NCBI RefSeq assembly: GCF_001905665.1
Contig: NZ_LIVX01000002.1
Span: 383,420 to 447,419, forward strand
DNA: 64,000 nucleotides
Direction of reading: 5' to 3'
Source of the DNA: Streptomyces sp. CB02261
GTDB taxonomy: Bacteria > Actinomycetota > Actinomycetes > Streptomycetales > Streptomycetaceae
Of the stretch, positions 42,152-51,563 are shown piece by piece. The position numbers and the translations under genes were made by a program. The notes below the pieces were generated by a model. That model worked only from the letters and a program-made list of their open reading frames with translations. It made no database searches and was not told where the DNA came from. How positions within the stretch are numbered: the stretch's first letter is position 1; the number at the start of each line of letters is the position of its first letter.

Positions 42152-43417
42152 TCAGCGTCCTCCGGTGCGGCGGCGCAGGCCGAGGGAGCCGCGGTCGCCG
42201 GCGCGGGCGAGCTGCTTGCCGGGCTTGCCGTGGGTCGCGGCGGCCGGGGCTCCGACGAGGCCCAGTTCGCCGGCGAGGGTCCACAGGGCCTGCTTGACGG
42301 TGGACTTGGCGTCGAGCTCGTGGAGCCGGCCGGCGTCGACGACGGCCTGGAGTTCCTTGAACTGGGCGGGGACGGCGACGCCCGCGACCCGGGTGCCGGT
42401 GATCTTCTGGACGAGGGGCGGCTGGATCTCGGTGGAACGGTGGTGGCGGTTGACCACGGTCACCGTCTCCTCGGCCTTGCGGACCTGGAGCCGTTCCCAC
42501 ATGCGTACGGTCCGTTTGGCCGCCCGTACGGCGACGACGTCGGGGGTGGCGACCAGCAGGGCGGTGTCGGCCATCTCGATGACGGCGGCGCTCGCGCCGG
42601 TGAGCTGGGAGCCGCAGTCGACGACGACGACCTCGTGCCGGCCGCGCAGGGCGCTGACGACCTGGCGGGCGGCGCGGTCGGTGACCTCTTCGCCGCGTTC
42701 GCCCTCCGCCGGGGCGAGGAGCAGCGAGAGGCCGGTCTCGTGGACGTAGACGGCGTCCTGGAGGACCCGCGGCGAGATGTCGGTGATGGAGGCGAGGTCG
42801 GCGACGGAGCGCCGGAACTGGACGTCGAGGTAGGAGGCGATGTCGCCGCCCTGGAGGTCCATGTCGACGAGGGCGACGGTGCGGCCGGAGGCGCGGGCCG
42901 CGAGGGCGAGGTGGACGGCGGTGACGGTGGTGCCGACGCCGCCCTTGGCGCCGCTGACGGTGACGACGGTGCCGCCGGGGCCGGTGACCTGTTCGGCGCC
43001 GGCGCCGAGGTGGCGGCGGACGCCGGCGGACCACTGGGCGGCGGCCTGGACGCGGCTGGCGAGCTCCTCGTATCCGAGGGGGAGGGTGACGAGTCCCCGG
43101 GCGCCGGAGTCCATGGCGGCGGAGAAGAGGACGGGGCTGGCGTCGGCGGTGATGAGGACGACGCCGACGGCGGGGAAGCGGAGGGCGACCTCGCGGACGA
43201 GTTCGAGCGCGGGGACGGGGCCGATCCGCTCGTGGACGAGGACGACCTCGGGGAGTTCGTCGAGGGAGGCGGCGGCGAGGCGGGCGAGGGTGTCGACGAG
43301 CTGGGTGGAGTCGGTGACCGGCGGCGCGGGTTCGGCGTCGGGGAGCTGGCCGATCAGGGTGGTGACGGACCGGGCCGCGTCGGGGTCTCCGACGGCCGGC
43401 AGGATCCTGGTGGTCAT
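42152..43417 (-). CDS. cpaE: TadZ/CpaE-type pilus localisation ATPase
   Basis: A 421-residue MinD/ParA-like protein: a receiver-like N-terminal domain (about 1-125) and a deviant Walker ATPase with SGAKGGVGTTVTAVHLALA, VALVDMDLQGGDI and VVVDCGSQL. TadZ proteins place the Tad machine in the cell, often at the poles. The true start is the ATG at 43417; the reading frame extends further but without coding character. It heads the core tad genes after the SAF protein. Confidence 0.92.
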   Translation of the reverse strand: MTTRILPAVGDPDAARSVTTLIGQLPDAEPAPPVTDSTQLVDTLARLAAASLDELPEVVLVHERIGPVPALELVREVALRFPAVGVVLITADASPVLFSAAMDSGARGLVTLPLGYEELASRVQAAAQWSAGVRRHLGAGAEQVTGPGGTVVTVSGAKGGVGTTVTAVHLALAARASGRTVALVDMDLQGGDIASYLDVQFRRSVADLASITDISPRVLQDAVYVHETGLSLLLAPAEGERGEEVTDRAARQVVSALRGRHEVVVVDCGSQLTGASAAVIEMADTALLVATPDVVAVRAAKRTVRMWERLQVRKAEETVTVVNRHHRSTEIQPPLVQKITGTRVAGVAVPAQFKELQAVVDAGRLHELDAKSTVKQALWTLAGELGLVGAPAAATHGKPGKQLARAGDRGSLGLRRRTGGR

Positions 43418-43424
43418 ACCGGCC

Positions 43425-44132
43425 TCACTTGTCCTTGTCGAGCGTGTAGGTGCGGTCGCGCTGGTCGGCCGGTGCGCCGCCGGTGCTGGGGGCGACGAGC
43501 GCGAGGCGTACGTGCTCGGCGAAGGACTCGGCGTACGCGACGCGCTGGGTGTCGAGGGTGGAGAGCGCGAAGCTGATCGGGACGGCCTGGGCGGTGCGGC
43601 CGGAGCGGTCGTTGCTGTCACTGATCGGGGTGAGCTTGCCGACGGAGAGGACGCGGGCGCCGGCGACGATCATCCGGGACTGGGAGGGGGCGTCCTTCTT
43701 CTCGCCGGCGAAGGTGGCGTAGATGTTGACGGTGGCGCCCGCGGTGATCTTTCCGGCGACGCCGGTCGCCGCGTCGACCATGATCGCGATCTCCTGCTGG
43801 CCCGGCTGGAGTTCGGGCTGCTCGACGATCATGTCGGTCTGGAGGAGCGAGCCGGCCTTGAGCTTGGTGACGGCGATCCTGCCCTCGATCTGGCGGAGGT
43901 CGGTGACGGCGGTGTCGGAGAGCCAGCGCTTCGGCATGGAGATCTTCTCGAACTGGTCCGCCTTCAGCGGGGTGTAGGGGGCCACGCCGCTCCTGACCCG
44001 GTAGGCGGTGGTCTCCGGGCCGACCTTGGAGTTCACGTCGCTGATGACGGCGAGGACGCCGGCGAAGGCCCCGAGGGCGCACAGGACGGACAGCAGCAGC
44101 AGGATGACGCCGCGGCGCTGACGGGAGTTCAT
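43425..44132 (-). CDS. cpaB: CpaB/RcpC-like SAF-domain protein
   Basis: A 235-residue single-helix membrane protein (helix about 8-30, VILLLLSVLCALGAFAGVLAVI) with a SAF domain (about 45-120; APYTPLKADQFEKISMP and IEGRIAVTKLKAGSLLQ) and a second beta-rich RcpC-type region. In Gram-negative Tad systems it assembles with the secretin; here, without an outer membrane, it probably interacts with the wall. The start is the ATG at 44132, seven bases before cpaE begins downstream. Confidence 0.9.
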   Translation of the reverse strand: MNSRQRRGVILLLLSVLCALGAFAGVLAVISDVNSKVGPETTAYRVRSGVAPYTPLKADQFEKISMPKRWLSDTAVTDLRQIEGRIAVTKLKAGSLLQTDMIVEQPELQPGQQEIAIMVDAATGVAGKITAGATVNIYATFAGEKKDAPSQSRMIVAGARVLSVGKLTPISDSNDRSGRTAQAVPISFALSTLDTQRVAYAESFAEHVRLALVAPSTGGAPADQRDRTYTLDKDK

Positions 44133-44223
44133 GGCCGTACTTCCTCGACGGTCGGAGACGTGGGTCCGGGCGGACGGGGCTGGTGGGCGGGCGGTCGTAC
44201 GGGGACGCGGCGCCGGGGACGGT

Positions 44224-45372
44224 TCATGGCAGGGTGCGCGGGCCGCGGGGGGCGTGCGAGGCGGGCCGCAGGGCGCCGGGACCGAGTGCGTCGGTGGGCT
44301 GCGCGCCGGGCTCCAGGGCTCCGGGGGGCTGCGCGCCGGGGGCTTGCGCGCCGGGACCGAGGGCGCCGGGTGCCTGCCCACCAGGTCCCAGAACGCCCGC
44401 CTCCGCGCCGGCCCCCAGGACGCCGGGCGGCTGCGTGCCCGCTCCCAGGGCTCGGGTCTGGTGCCCGCCCGCCGTCACCGCGTGCTCCCCCGCCGCCGCG
44501 GCCCGTTCCGCCCCCTGCGCGCGGCCCGCCGAATCCGCCGGCTGCGCCCCCAGGGTGAGGGGTGACCCGCAGAAGCCGCAGCGGTCGCCGATCAGGTCCA
44601 TCGCGCACCAGTGGCAGGTCTCGCGCCGGACGGAGGAGACGAGCTGGTAGAGGACGGACAGGTCGGGCAGGTACGCGGCGAACTCGACGAGCTTGCCGGT
44701 GCCCCACCAGCCGGGCGAGGACTCGGGCAGCGGGGTCTCCAGGGCCGCGCCCTGGATCCGCCAGCGCGGCACGAGGGTGGTGGTGGGCCAGTCGGTCTGG
44801 AGCTGGCCGCGGGCGAGGAGGAGTTCGGTGGTGAACTCGGGTCCCGCGAGGGGCGTCTCGCCGTTGCCGACGCGCGTGATCTGCGGGGTCGGTCCGGCGA
44901 GTACGGCGAAGTGGGCGCCGGGCAGCCAGCTCTTGAGGTGGGAGCCGAGGCTGACGGGGACGCGGTCGAGCCGGGAGACGGAGCCGAGGACGGCTCCCGC
45001 GTAGATGTAGTGGGCGAGCAGCCGGGCGGCGGAGGCGAGGACGCCGGCGCTGAACTCACAGCCCGCCAACTGCCGCAGCTGGCGGACGAGTACGGCCGCG
45101 CCGAGGGGCGGCAGGTCCGTGCGGACCAGGGCGATCCGGTCGCTTTCGAGCAGGGAGCGGACGGCGTGCACCCGGCGCTCGACGGCCGCGGGGGCAGAGG
45201 TGGGACAGACGACGACCACGTGGCCGTACCGGGCGAGGAGCTGCTGCATGTCGGCGACGGACGCGTCGAGCGACTGCGTCCCGGGGGCCGGCAGGACGGC
45301 CGCGTGCGGGGTGCCGGGGTCGGTCGGCGGCAGCACCAGGTCGGCGCTGGTGACGGCGATCGCTGTCGCCAC
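44224..45372 (-). CDS. Hypothetical protein with zinc-ribbon and collagen-like tail, heads Tad operon
   Basis: The 382-residue protein has an N-terminal Rossmann-like part (about 1-110; YGHVVVVCPTSAPAAVERRVHAVR), a middle domain (about 110-250), a four-cysteine zinc ribbon (CHWC-x9-CGFC, about 262-277) and a 100-residue tail of degenerate PGALGPGAQ repeats. I use the GTG at 45372. It is upstream of and co-directional with cpaB, with a 91-base gap, so it is probably part of the pilus unit. I know no function for it. Confidence 0.72.
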   Translation of the reverse strand: MATAIAVTSADLVLPPTDPGTPHAAVLPAPGTQSLDASVADMQQLLARYGHVVVVCPTSAPAAVERRVHAVRSLLESDRIALVRTDLPPLGAAVLVRQLRQLAGCEFSAGVLASAARLLAHYIYAGAVLGSVSRLDRVPVSLGSHLKSWLPGAHFAVLAGPTPQITRVGNGETPLAGPEFTTELLLARGQLQTDWPTTTLVPRWRIQGAALETPLPESSPGWWGTGKLVEFAAYLPDLSVLYQLVSSVRRETCHWCAMDLIGDRCGFCGSPLTLGAQPADSAGRAQGAERAAAAGEHAVTAGGHQTRALGAGTQPPGVLGAGAEAGVLGPGGQAPGALGPGAQAPGAQPPGALEPGAQPTDALGPGALRPASHAPRGPRTLP

Positions 45373-45592
45373 GTCGGACCCCCCGTCCCTCCGGCCTCCG
45401 GGCTCACGGGGGCCGTGGATCACTTACCGCGTTCACGGCATCACCGCAGGGTGTTGCCGCTCTGCACCTTATCCACGTCCCCCGGGGTGGTGAACACACA
45501 ATCCGCCAAGCTGCGCCCATTTCTTTGGCCCCGGAGCCCGGCCCGTCCCGGCCGGTCGCACCCCGCCCGAACAGCGCCTGCCGCCAAAGGTC

Positions 45593-45621
45593 TTGACAAC
45601 GCGATTGGTCTGGACCAGCTT
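45593..45621 (+). promoter_or_regulatory. Chitinase promoter with DasR box
   Basis: TTGACA (45593-45598) with a 17-base spacer leads to a -10-like CAGCTT (45616-45621). The spacer and -10 are covered by TGGTCTGGACCA (45606-45617), a perfect inverted repeat matching the DasR responsive element and the direct-repeat element of Streptomyces chitinase promoters. Repression by DasR, relieved by glucosamine phosphates, is expected. The rest of 45373-45750 is leader and the back-to-back promoter of the minus-strand gene. Confidence 0.75.
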
Positions 45622-45750
45622 GTTCCGACAACGGTGGCCACCGTCCGCACCCCGCACCCCCGCACAGCCTCGTACCCCCTACGAGCCCTCCGTACGACGA
45701 CGTACGGCACCTCACCTCCACATCCCCAACTCCCCCACCGGAGGATGCAC

Positions 45751-47466
45751 GTGGACCGCACCACCACCCGCCCGCACGGACGCCGCTGGCTCGGCGGAGC
45801 CCTCGCGCTCGCCGTCGGCTCCGGGCTCGTCCTCGTCGGCGGAGCCGGCACCGCGCAGGCGGCGGACGTCAACGTGGCCAAGAACGCCGGATTCGAGAGC
45901 GGCCTCACCAACTGGGCCTGTTCCGCCGGGAGCGGCGCCGCCGTCTCCTCCCCGGTCCGCACCGGCGCCGGCGCCCTCAGGGCCACGCCGGCCGGGCTCG
46001 ACAACGCCAAGTGCGTGCAGACCGTGGCCGTGAAGCCCAACTCGACGTACACGCTGAGCGCCTGGGTCCAGGGCGGTTACGCCTACCTCGGCGCGAGCGG
46101 CACCGGGACCGGCACCGGCAGCGTCTCCACCTGGACGCCCGACAGCCCCTCCTGGAAGCAGCTCACCACCAGCTTCACCACCGGCGCGAGCACCACCTCG
46201 GTCGAGATCTACACCCACGGCTGGTACGGGACCTCCCCCTACCTCGTGGACGACGTCAGCGTGTTCGGGCCCGACGGGGGCGGCGGCCAGGACCCCGACC
46301 CGGTCGTCCCCGCCACCCCGGCCGGCCTCGCGGCGGGCGCGGTCACCACGAACTCCGTGGCCCTCAGCTGGGGCGCGGTCTCCGGCGCCACCGGCTACAA
46401 GGTGTACCGGGACGGCGCCGCGCCGCAGACCGTGAGCGGCACGTCGACCACCGTCACCGGGCTCAGCGCCGACACCGCGTACCAGTTCCAGGTCGCCGCG
46501 ACGAACTCCGCGGGCGAGTCCGCGAAGTCCGCCGCCGTGACGGCGCGGACCGCGAAGGCCACCGACCCGGGCCCCGGCCCGGCCGTGCCCAAGCACGCCC
46601 TGACCGGCTACTGGCAGAACTTCAACAACGGCGCCACGGTCCAGAAGCTGCGGGACGTGCAGGCGCAGTACGACATCATCGCGGTCTCCTTCGCCGACTC
46701 GACGGCCACGCCCGGCCAGATCGTCTTCAACCTGGACCCGGCCGTCGGCTACGCCTCGGTCGCCGACTTCAAGGCCGACATCGCCGCCAAGAAGGCGGCC
46801 GGCAAGTCCGTGATCATCTCGGTCGGCGGCGAGAAGGGGAACGTCACGATCAACAGTGACGCCTCCGCGACCGCCTTCGCGAACAGCGCGTACGCCCTGA
46901 TGCAGGAGTACGGCTTCAACGGCGTCGACATCGACCTCGAGCACGGCATCAACTCCACCTACCTGACCAAGGCGCTCCGCCAGCTGTCCGCCAAGGCGGG
47001 CTCGTCCATGGTCCTGACGATGGCCCCGCAGACCATCGACATGCAGAACACGGGTACGGAGTACTTCAAGACCGCGCTCGCGGTGAAGGACATCCTCACC
47101 GTCGTCAACATGCAGTACTACAACAGCGGTTCGATGCTGGGCTGCGACGGCAAGGTGTACAGCCAGGGCTCGGTGGACTTCCTCACCGCGCTCGCCTGCA
47201 TCCAGCTCCAGGGCGGCCTCGCCCCGTCCCAGGTCGGCCTGGGCGTCCCCGCCTCCACGCGGGGCGCGGGCAGCGGCTACGTCGACCCGCAGATCGTGAA
47301 GAACGCGCTGGACTGCCTCACCCGGGGCACCGGCTGCGGCACCTTCAAGCCGGCCCAGACCTGGCCGTCGCTGCGCGGCGCGATGACCTGGTCGACCAAC
47401 TGGGACGCGACGGCCGGCAACGCCTGGTCGAACGCGGTGGGCCCGCACGTCCACAACCTGCCGTAG
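45751..47466 (+). CDS. Secreted GH18 chitinase with CBM and fibronectin III domains
   Basis: A 571-residue secreted endochitinase. Order: signal peptide (1-36, TAQA cleavage), a beta-sandwich carbohydrate-binding domain (about 38-172), a fibronectin III domain (about 182-268; PAGLAAGAVTTNSVALSWG), and a GH18 catalytic domain (about 280-571) with VIISVGGEKGN and the catalytic NGVDIDLEH motif (Asp393, Asp395, Glu397). I take the GTG at 45751, since GGAGG is correctly spaced for it and not for the ATG at 45745. It is under a DasR-type box. It is 3-8 kb from a cluster that may use oxidised chitin sugars. Confidence 0.95.
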   Translation: MDRTTTRPHGRRWLGGALALAVGSGLVLVGGAGTAQAADVNVAKNAGFESGLTNWACSAGSGAAVSSPVRTGAGALRATPAGLDNAKCVQTVAVKPNSTYTLSAWVQGGYAYLGASGTGTGTGSVSTWTPDSPSWKQLTTSFTTGASTTSVEIYTHGWYGTSPYLVDDVSVFGPDGGGGQDPDPVVPATPAGLAAGAVTTNSVALSWGAVSGATGYKVYRDGAAPQTVSGTSTTVTGLSADTAYQFQVAATNSAGESAKSAAVTARTAKATDPGPGPAVPKHALTGYWQNFNNGATVQKLRDVQAQYDIIAVSFADSTATPGQIVFNLDPAVGYASVADFKADIAAKKAAGKSVIISVGGEKGNVTINSDASATAFANSAYALMQEYGFNGVDIDLEHGINSTYLTKALRQLSAKAGSSMVLTMAPQTIDMQNTGTEYFKTALAVKDILTVVNMQYYNSGSMLGCDGKVYSQGSVDFLTALACIQLQGGLAPSQVGLGVPASTRGAGSGYVDPQIVKNALDCLTRGTGCGTFKPAQTWPSLRGAMTWSTNWDATAGNAWSNAVGPHVHNLP

Positions 47467-47488
47467 CGCTTCCGCCGTACGGAGACCC

Positions 47489-47518
47489 GCAGCGCCGCCG
47501 CTCACCCGGCGGCGCTGC
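47489..47518. terminator. Terminator between chitinase and kinase genes
   Basis: A 12-bp stem (47489-47500 with 47507-47518) and a 6-base loop lie between convergent genes. Confidence 0.85.
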
Positions 47519-47527
47519 GCCGTTCCC

Positions 47528-48868
47528 TCAGGCGGGCAGGTACCGGGCGAGCACCGGATCGAGCCGCAGGATCCACTCGTCGACCCGGGCGGCACGGCGG
47601 CCGTCGACCTCGCAGTCGTAGACCGAGCCGTCGTAGAGGTGGACGCTGACGCGCAGCGCCCGGCCGCGCCGTATGCGCTCGTACCGCACGGCCCCGATCT
47701 CGGCCCAGACGAACTCGGCCTCCTCGCCGAAGAGGTGCAGGGACAGCCCGCCCGCGTCGACGGCGATCCCGGAGTTCCGGTCGGCGGCGGCGAAGTCCGG
47801 CGCGGGCAGCGGCGGCAGGGAGGGCTGCGGCGGTACGACGAGGGTGGCGGGATGCGGTACGGAGTCGGGGACGGCGTCCTGGACACCGGCCGTCCGCGTC
47901 GGCATCGCGTCGAAGGAGACGGGAACGGCGTCGGCGGGCGTCGGGGCCGCGTCGGCGGGCGTCGGGGCCGCCTCGGCAGGTGACGCCGGAGCCGCGTCGG
48001 CTGGCGACGCCGGAACCGCGTCGGCGGGCGCCGCCGGGGTCGCGTCGGCGGCGGCTCCCGTCTCCGCTTCCGCACCCAGCGCGTCCAGGATCTGCTCCGG
48101 TGTCGGTCGGTCGGCCGGCTGCTTCGCGAGACAGCGGCCGACGAGTCCGCGCAGGGACTCCGGTACGGAGGCGAGGTCCGGGGCCTCGTGGACCGCCCGG
48201 TACATGAGACCCATCGGCGTGCCGTCCCCGAAGGGCCGCCCGCCCGCCGCCGCGACGAGCACGGCGCCCAGGGCGAACACGTCGGCGGCGCCCGTCACCT
48301 CCTCGCCGAGGGCCTGTTCGGGGGCGAGGTAGCCGGGGGTGCCGAAGGCCGAGCCGGTGGCGGTGAGACGGGTCGACTCCACCGCGCGGGCGATGCCGAA
48401 GTCGAGGACGCGCGGCCCGTCGGGGGCCATCACGATGTTGCCGGGCTTGAGGTCGCGGTGGACGAGCCCGCAGGCGTGGATGGCCTCCAGGGCCTCGGCG
48501 AGCGCGGCGCCGAGCGAGCGGAGGCGGGCCTCGTCCATGGGGCCCTCGGCGGTGACGAGGGCCGAGAGGGTGGGGCCGGGGATGTAGGCGGTGGCGAGCC
48601 AGGGCGCCTCGGCGTCGGGGTCGGCGTCGACGACCTGCGCGGTGTGGAAGCCGCCGACCCGCCGGGCGGCGGCGACCTCGGCGCGGAAGCGCGCGCGGAA
48701 GGAGGGGTCGGCGGCGAGTTCCGGCCGGGCGACTTTGACGGCGACGGCACGCCCGCCGCGCGAACGCGCGAGATAGACGGTGCCCATGCCGCCTTCACCT
48801 AGTTTGTGCTCGATGACATATCTGCCGATGAGGGTCCCCACGCGGGACAGTATGGCCGAACTCGCCAT
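47528..48868 (-). CDS. Serine/threonine protein kinase, soluble
   Basis: A 446-residue Hanks-type kinase. The catalytic domain (about 15-270) has the glycine loop GEGGMGTVY, Lys45, the catalytic HRDLKPGN (Asp139), DFG (156-158) and APEQ. There is a Pro/Ala linker of repeated PADA units (about 285-335) and a C-terminal beta-rich domain (about 370-446; LHLFGEEAEFVWAEIGAVRYERIRRG) that I cannot name. No membrane helix is present, unlike PknB, so it is cytosolic. I start at the ATG at 48868. It is divergent from the carboxypeptidase gene. Confidence 0.92.
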   Translation of the reverse strand: MASSAILSRVGTLIGRYVIEHKLGEGGMGTVYLARSRGGRAVAVKVARPELAADPSFRARFRAEVAAARRVGGFHTAQVVDADPDAEAPWLATAYIPGPTLSALVTAEGPMDEARLRSLGAALAEALEAIHACGLVHRDLKPGNIVMAPDGPRVLDFGIARAVESTRLTATGSAFGTPGYLAPEQALGEEVTGAADVFALGAVLVAAAGGRPFGDGTPMGLMYRAVHEAPDLASVPESLRGLVGRCLAKQPADRPTPEQILDALGAEAETGAAADATPAAPADAVPASPADAAPASPAEAAPTPADAAPTPADAVPVSFDAMPTRTAGVQDAVPDSVPHPATLVVPPQPSLPPLPAPDFAAADRNSGIAVDAGGLSLHLFGEEAEFVWAEIGAVRYERIRRGRALRVSVHLYDGSVYDCEVDGRRAARVDEWILRLDPVLARYLPA

Positions 48869-48963
48869 CTTGACCGGTCCATGACATCGCTTCACCATGT
48901 GCCGCAGGTCCGCACCAGCTTGTCGCACACCCCACACCCCACACCCCCCACCCAGGAGACACC

Positions 48964-50319
48964 ATGCGACGTCTCATCAGCGGCAGGAGGTCCGCCACCC
49001 TGGCGGCCCTCGTGGCGCTCGCCCTCGCGGCACCCCTCTCCGGGCTCTCCTCACCCGCCGGCGCCGACCCGGCACCGACCTCCGCCCGCATCGCCGTCGG
49101 GGCCGAAGAGGTGATCCGGCAGTACGCGATCGCCGGGCCCTCCACCCCGGCCGCCCGCACCGCGCTGCTGGCCACCGGCGTCTCGATCGACGAGGTCGAC
49201 GCCCGCTCGGTGGTCGTCAGCGCCAACACCGAACAGCTCAGGAACCTCAAGGCGCTCGGCTACAGGCCGGTCGCGCTGCCCGGCCCGCCGAACCGCTCGA
49301 CCGAGCACGACCACTCCGTCGGCGCGCTCGACTTCCCGTCCGCCGACGCGAAGTACCACAACTTCGCCGAGATGAACGCGGAGATCGACCAGCGGCTCGC
49401 CGCCTACCCGTCCATCATGCGCAAGCAGGTCATCGGGAAGTCGTACCAGGGCCGCGACATCGTCGCCATCAAGATCAGCGACAACGTCGCCACCGACGAG
49501 AACGAGCCCGAGGTCCTCTTCACCCACCACCAGCACGCCCGCGAGCACCTCACCGTCGAGATGGCGCTCTACCTGCTGCGCGAACTCGGCGCGGGCTACG
49601 GCAGCGACTCGCGGGTCACCAACGCCGTGAACGGCCGCGAGATCTGGATCGTCCCGGACCTCAACCCGGACGGCGGCGAGTACGACATCGCCAGCGGCTC
49701 CTACCGCAGCTGGCGCAAGAACCGGCAGCCCAACTCCGGCTCCTCGTACATCGGCACGGACATGAACCGGAACTGGAACTACAAGTGGGGCTGCTGCGGC
49801 GGCTCCTCCAGCTCCAAGAGCTCCGAGACGTACCGCGGCACGGCCCCCGAGTCCGCCCCCGAGGTCAAGGTCGTCGCCGACTTCGTCCGCTCCCGGGTGG
49901 TCGGCGGCAAGCAGCAGATCACCGCGGCCATCGACTTCCACACCTACAGCGAACTGGTGCTCTGGCCCTTCGGCTGGACCAACGCCGACACCGCGCCCGG
50001 CATGACCCAGGACGACCGGGACGCCTTCGCGACCGTCGGCGGCAAGATGGCCGCGAGCAACGGCTACACGGCCGAGCAGTCCAGCGACCTGTACATCACG
50101 GACGGCTCGATCGACGACTACCTGTGGGGCGCGCACAGGATCTTCGGCTACACGTTCGAGATGTACCCGGCCTCGTCCTGGAGCGGCGGCTTCTACCCGC
50201 CCGACGAGGTCATCGAACGCGAGACGAGCCGCAACCGAGACGCGGTGCTCCAGCTCCTGGAGAACGCGGACTGCATGTACCGCTCGATCGGCAAGCAGGC
50301 GCAGTACTGCACGGCCTGA
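48964..50319 (+). CDS. Secreted zinc carboxypeptidase (M14)
   Basis: A 451-residue secreted metallocarboxypeptidase with signal peptide (1-35), a propeptide-like region (36-115) and a peptidase M14 domain. Zinc ligands are His191 and Glu194 (HQHAREH) and His326 ([10 protein letters not shown]); the catalytic Glu399 is in YTFEMYPAS; the [18 protein letters not shown] loop is typical of the Streptomyces carboxypeptidase T/SG type. It removes C-terminal residues from peptides outside the cell. The ATG has AGGAG five bases upstream. Confidence 0.95.
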   Translation: MRRLISGRRSATLAALVALALAAPLSGLSSPAGADPAPTSARIAVGAEEVIRQYAIAGPSTPAARTALLATGVSIDEVDARSVVVSANTEQLRNLKALGYRPVALPGPPNRSTEHDHSVGALDFPSADAKYHNFAEMNAEIDQRLAAYPSIMRKQVIGKSYQGRDIVAIKISDNVATDENEPEVLFTHHQHAREHLTVEMALYLLRELGAGYGSDSRVTNAVNGREIWIVPDLNPDGGEYDIASGSYRSWRKNRQPNSGSSYIGTDMNRNWNYKWGCCGGSSSSKSSETYRGTAPESAPEVKVVADFVRSRVVGGKQQITAAIDFHTYSELVLWPFGWTNADTAPGMTQDDRDAFATVGGKMAASNGYTAEQSSDLYITDGSIDDYLWGAHRIFGYTFEMYPASSWSGGFYPPDEVIERETSRNRDAVLQLLENADCMYRSIGKQAQYCTA

Positions 50320-50336
50320 CGGCCCGTACGCAACGA

Positions 50337-50368
50337 GGGCGCCCCGGCGGTGATCCGCCGGGGCGCCC
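50337..50368. terminator. Bidirectional terminator
   Basis: A perfect 14-bp stem (50337-50350 with 50355-50368) and a 4-base loop separate the carboxypeptidase gene from the convergent ridA gene. Confidence 0.9.
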
Positions 50369-50391
50369 CGCCGTGGCCGGGCCGGGGCGGC

Positions 50392-50805
50392 TCAGCCGAG
50401 GACCGCGAGTGCGTCGATCTCGATGAGGAGGCCGGGGGGAAGACCGACGTAGACGGTGGTGCGGGCGGAGGCGGGGGCCGTGAGGCCCTGCTCCTGGAAG
50501 TACTCGTTGTAGATCGCGTTCATCTCCGCGAAGTGGTCCACGTCCGTGAGGTAGACGCGCATCATCATCACGTCGTCCCAGGTCGCGCCGCCCTCCTCCA
50601 GGATCGCCTTGACGTTGGCGAAGGTCTGCAGGGTCTGCTCGCGCAGGGTCGGGCCCGCGACCGTCGGGGCCTGGCCCTCGACGGCGGGCAGGAAGCCGAC
50701 CTGGCCGGCGACCTGGAGGATGTTGCCCTTCTTCACGCCGTGCGAGAACTTCGCGGGCGGGGCGGTGTGGGTGGCGGGGGTGAGGGCGGTCTTCTCGGTG
50801 CTCAT
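50392..50805 (-). CDS. ridA: RidA family enamine/imine deaminase
   Basis: A 137-residue YjgF/UK114 protein that speeds hydrolysis of reactive enamines made by PLP dehydratases. The active-site residues are kept: Arg115 in ASARTTVYV and Glu129 in LLIEIDALA, plus GQVGFLP near 34-40. It has a slightly long N-terminus. It is the third gene of a kinase-iclR-ridA operon, overlapping iclR by 4 bases, and faces a D-serine-dehydratase-like gene across a shared operator. This suggests it clears the enamine made by that enzyme. Confidence 0.93.
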   Translation of the reverse strand: MSTEKTALTPATHTAPPAKFSHGVKKGNILQVAGQVGFLPAVEGQAPTVAGPTLREQTLQTFANVKAILEEGGATWDDVMMMRVYLTDVDHFAEMNAIYNEYFQEQGLTAPASARTTVYVGLPPGLLIEIDALAVLG

Positions 50806-51563
50806 GCGCTGTCCTTCGTCGGGGCGGTGCCGGAGTACTCGCGGCTGATGGCGTCCGCGGTGCCACGCACCTGCGGGAGGAGGGTGAGGAGTTCCTCGGC
50901 CGTGACGACCACGTTGGGCGCCGAGACCGACATGGCGGCGACGACGCGCCCGTCGGCGCCGCGGATGGGCGCGCCGACGCAGTTGATGGACTCCTCGTGG
51001 CCGCCGAGGTCGGTGGCCCAGCCCTGTTCGCGTACGGTCGCCAGCTCCTTGAGGAAGGCGGCGGCGTTCGGGGTCGAACGGGGGGTGTACGGGGGGTAGT
51101 CGAGCTTCGCGGCGACGGCACGGCGCTCGGGCTCGGGCAGGTCGGCGAGGAGCAGTTTGGCGACGGCGGCGACGGTGATCGCGACGGGCTTGCCGATGCG
51201 CGAGTACATACGGACCGGATAGCGGCTCTCGACCTTGTCGATGTAGAGGACCTCCCCCTCCTCGTACACGGCGAGGTGGACGGTGTGCCCGATCCGTTCG
51301 TTGAGGGCCAGGAGGTAGGGGTGGGCGATCTCCCGGACGTCGAGGTTCTCGACGGCCTCCTGCGCGAGGGCGAAGAGCCGCGCCCCGAGGCGGTAGCGCT
51401 GGTCCTGCTGCCGGTGGACGAGGCCGTGCTCGTGGAGGGTGCGCAGCAGGCGCAGGGCCGTGGACTTGTGGACGCCGAGGCGCTCGGCGACCTGCCCGAG
51501 GTCGGCGGGGCCCTGGGCGAGCAGCGGAAGGATGCTGAGCGCCCGGTCGACGGTCTGGCTCAT
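50802..51563 (-). CDS. IclR-family transcriptional regulator
   Basis: A 253-residue IclR regulator: winged helix (about 1-60; VDRALSILPLLAQGPADLGQVAERLGVHKSTALRLLRTL) and a GAF-like effector domain with AVYEEGEVLYIDKVES and ESINCVGAPIRGADGRVVAAMSVSAP. Members often sense keto-deoxy sugar acids (KdgR type) or aromatic acids. It overlaps the kinase gene and ridA by 4 bases each. It probably controls the divergent catabolic operons through the palindromes at 52822-52861. Confidence 0.93.
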   Translation of the reverse strand: MSQTVDRALSILPLLAQGPADLGQVAERLGVHKSTALRLLRTLHEHGLVHRQQDQRYRLGARLFALAQEAVENLDVREIAHPYLLALNERIGHTVHLAVYEEGEVLYIDKVESRYPVRMYSRIGKPVAITVAAVAKLLLADLPEPERRAVAAKLDYPPYTPRSTPNAAAFLKELATVREQGWATDLGGHEESINCVGAPIRGADGRVVAAMSVSAPNVVVTAEELLTLLPQVRGTADAISREYSGTAPTKDSA

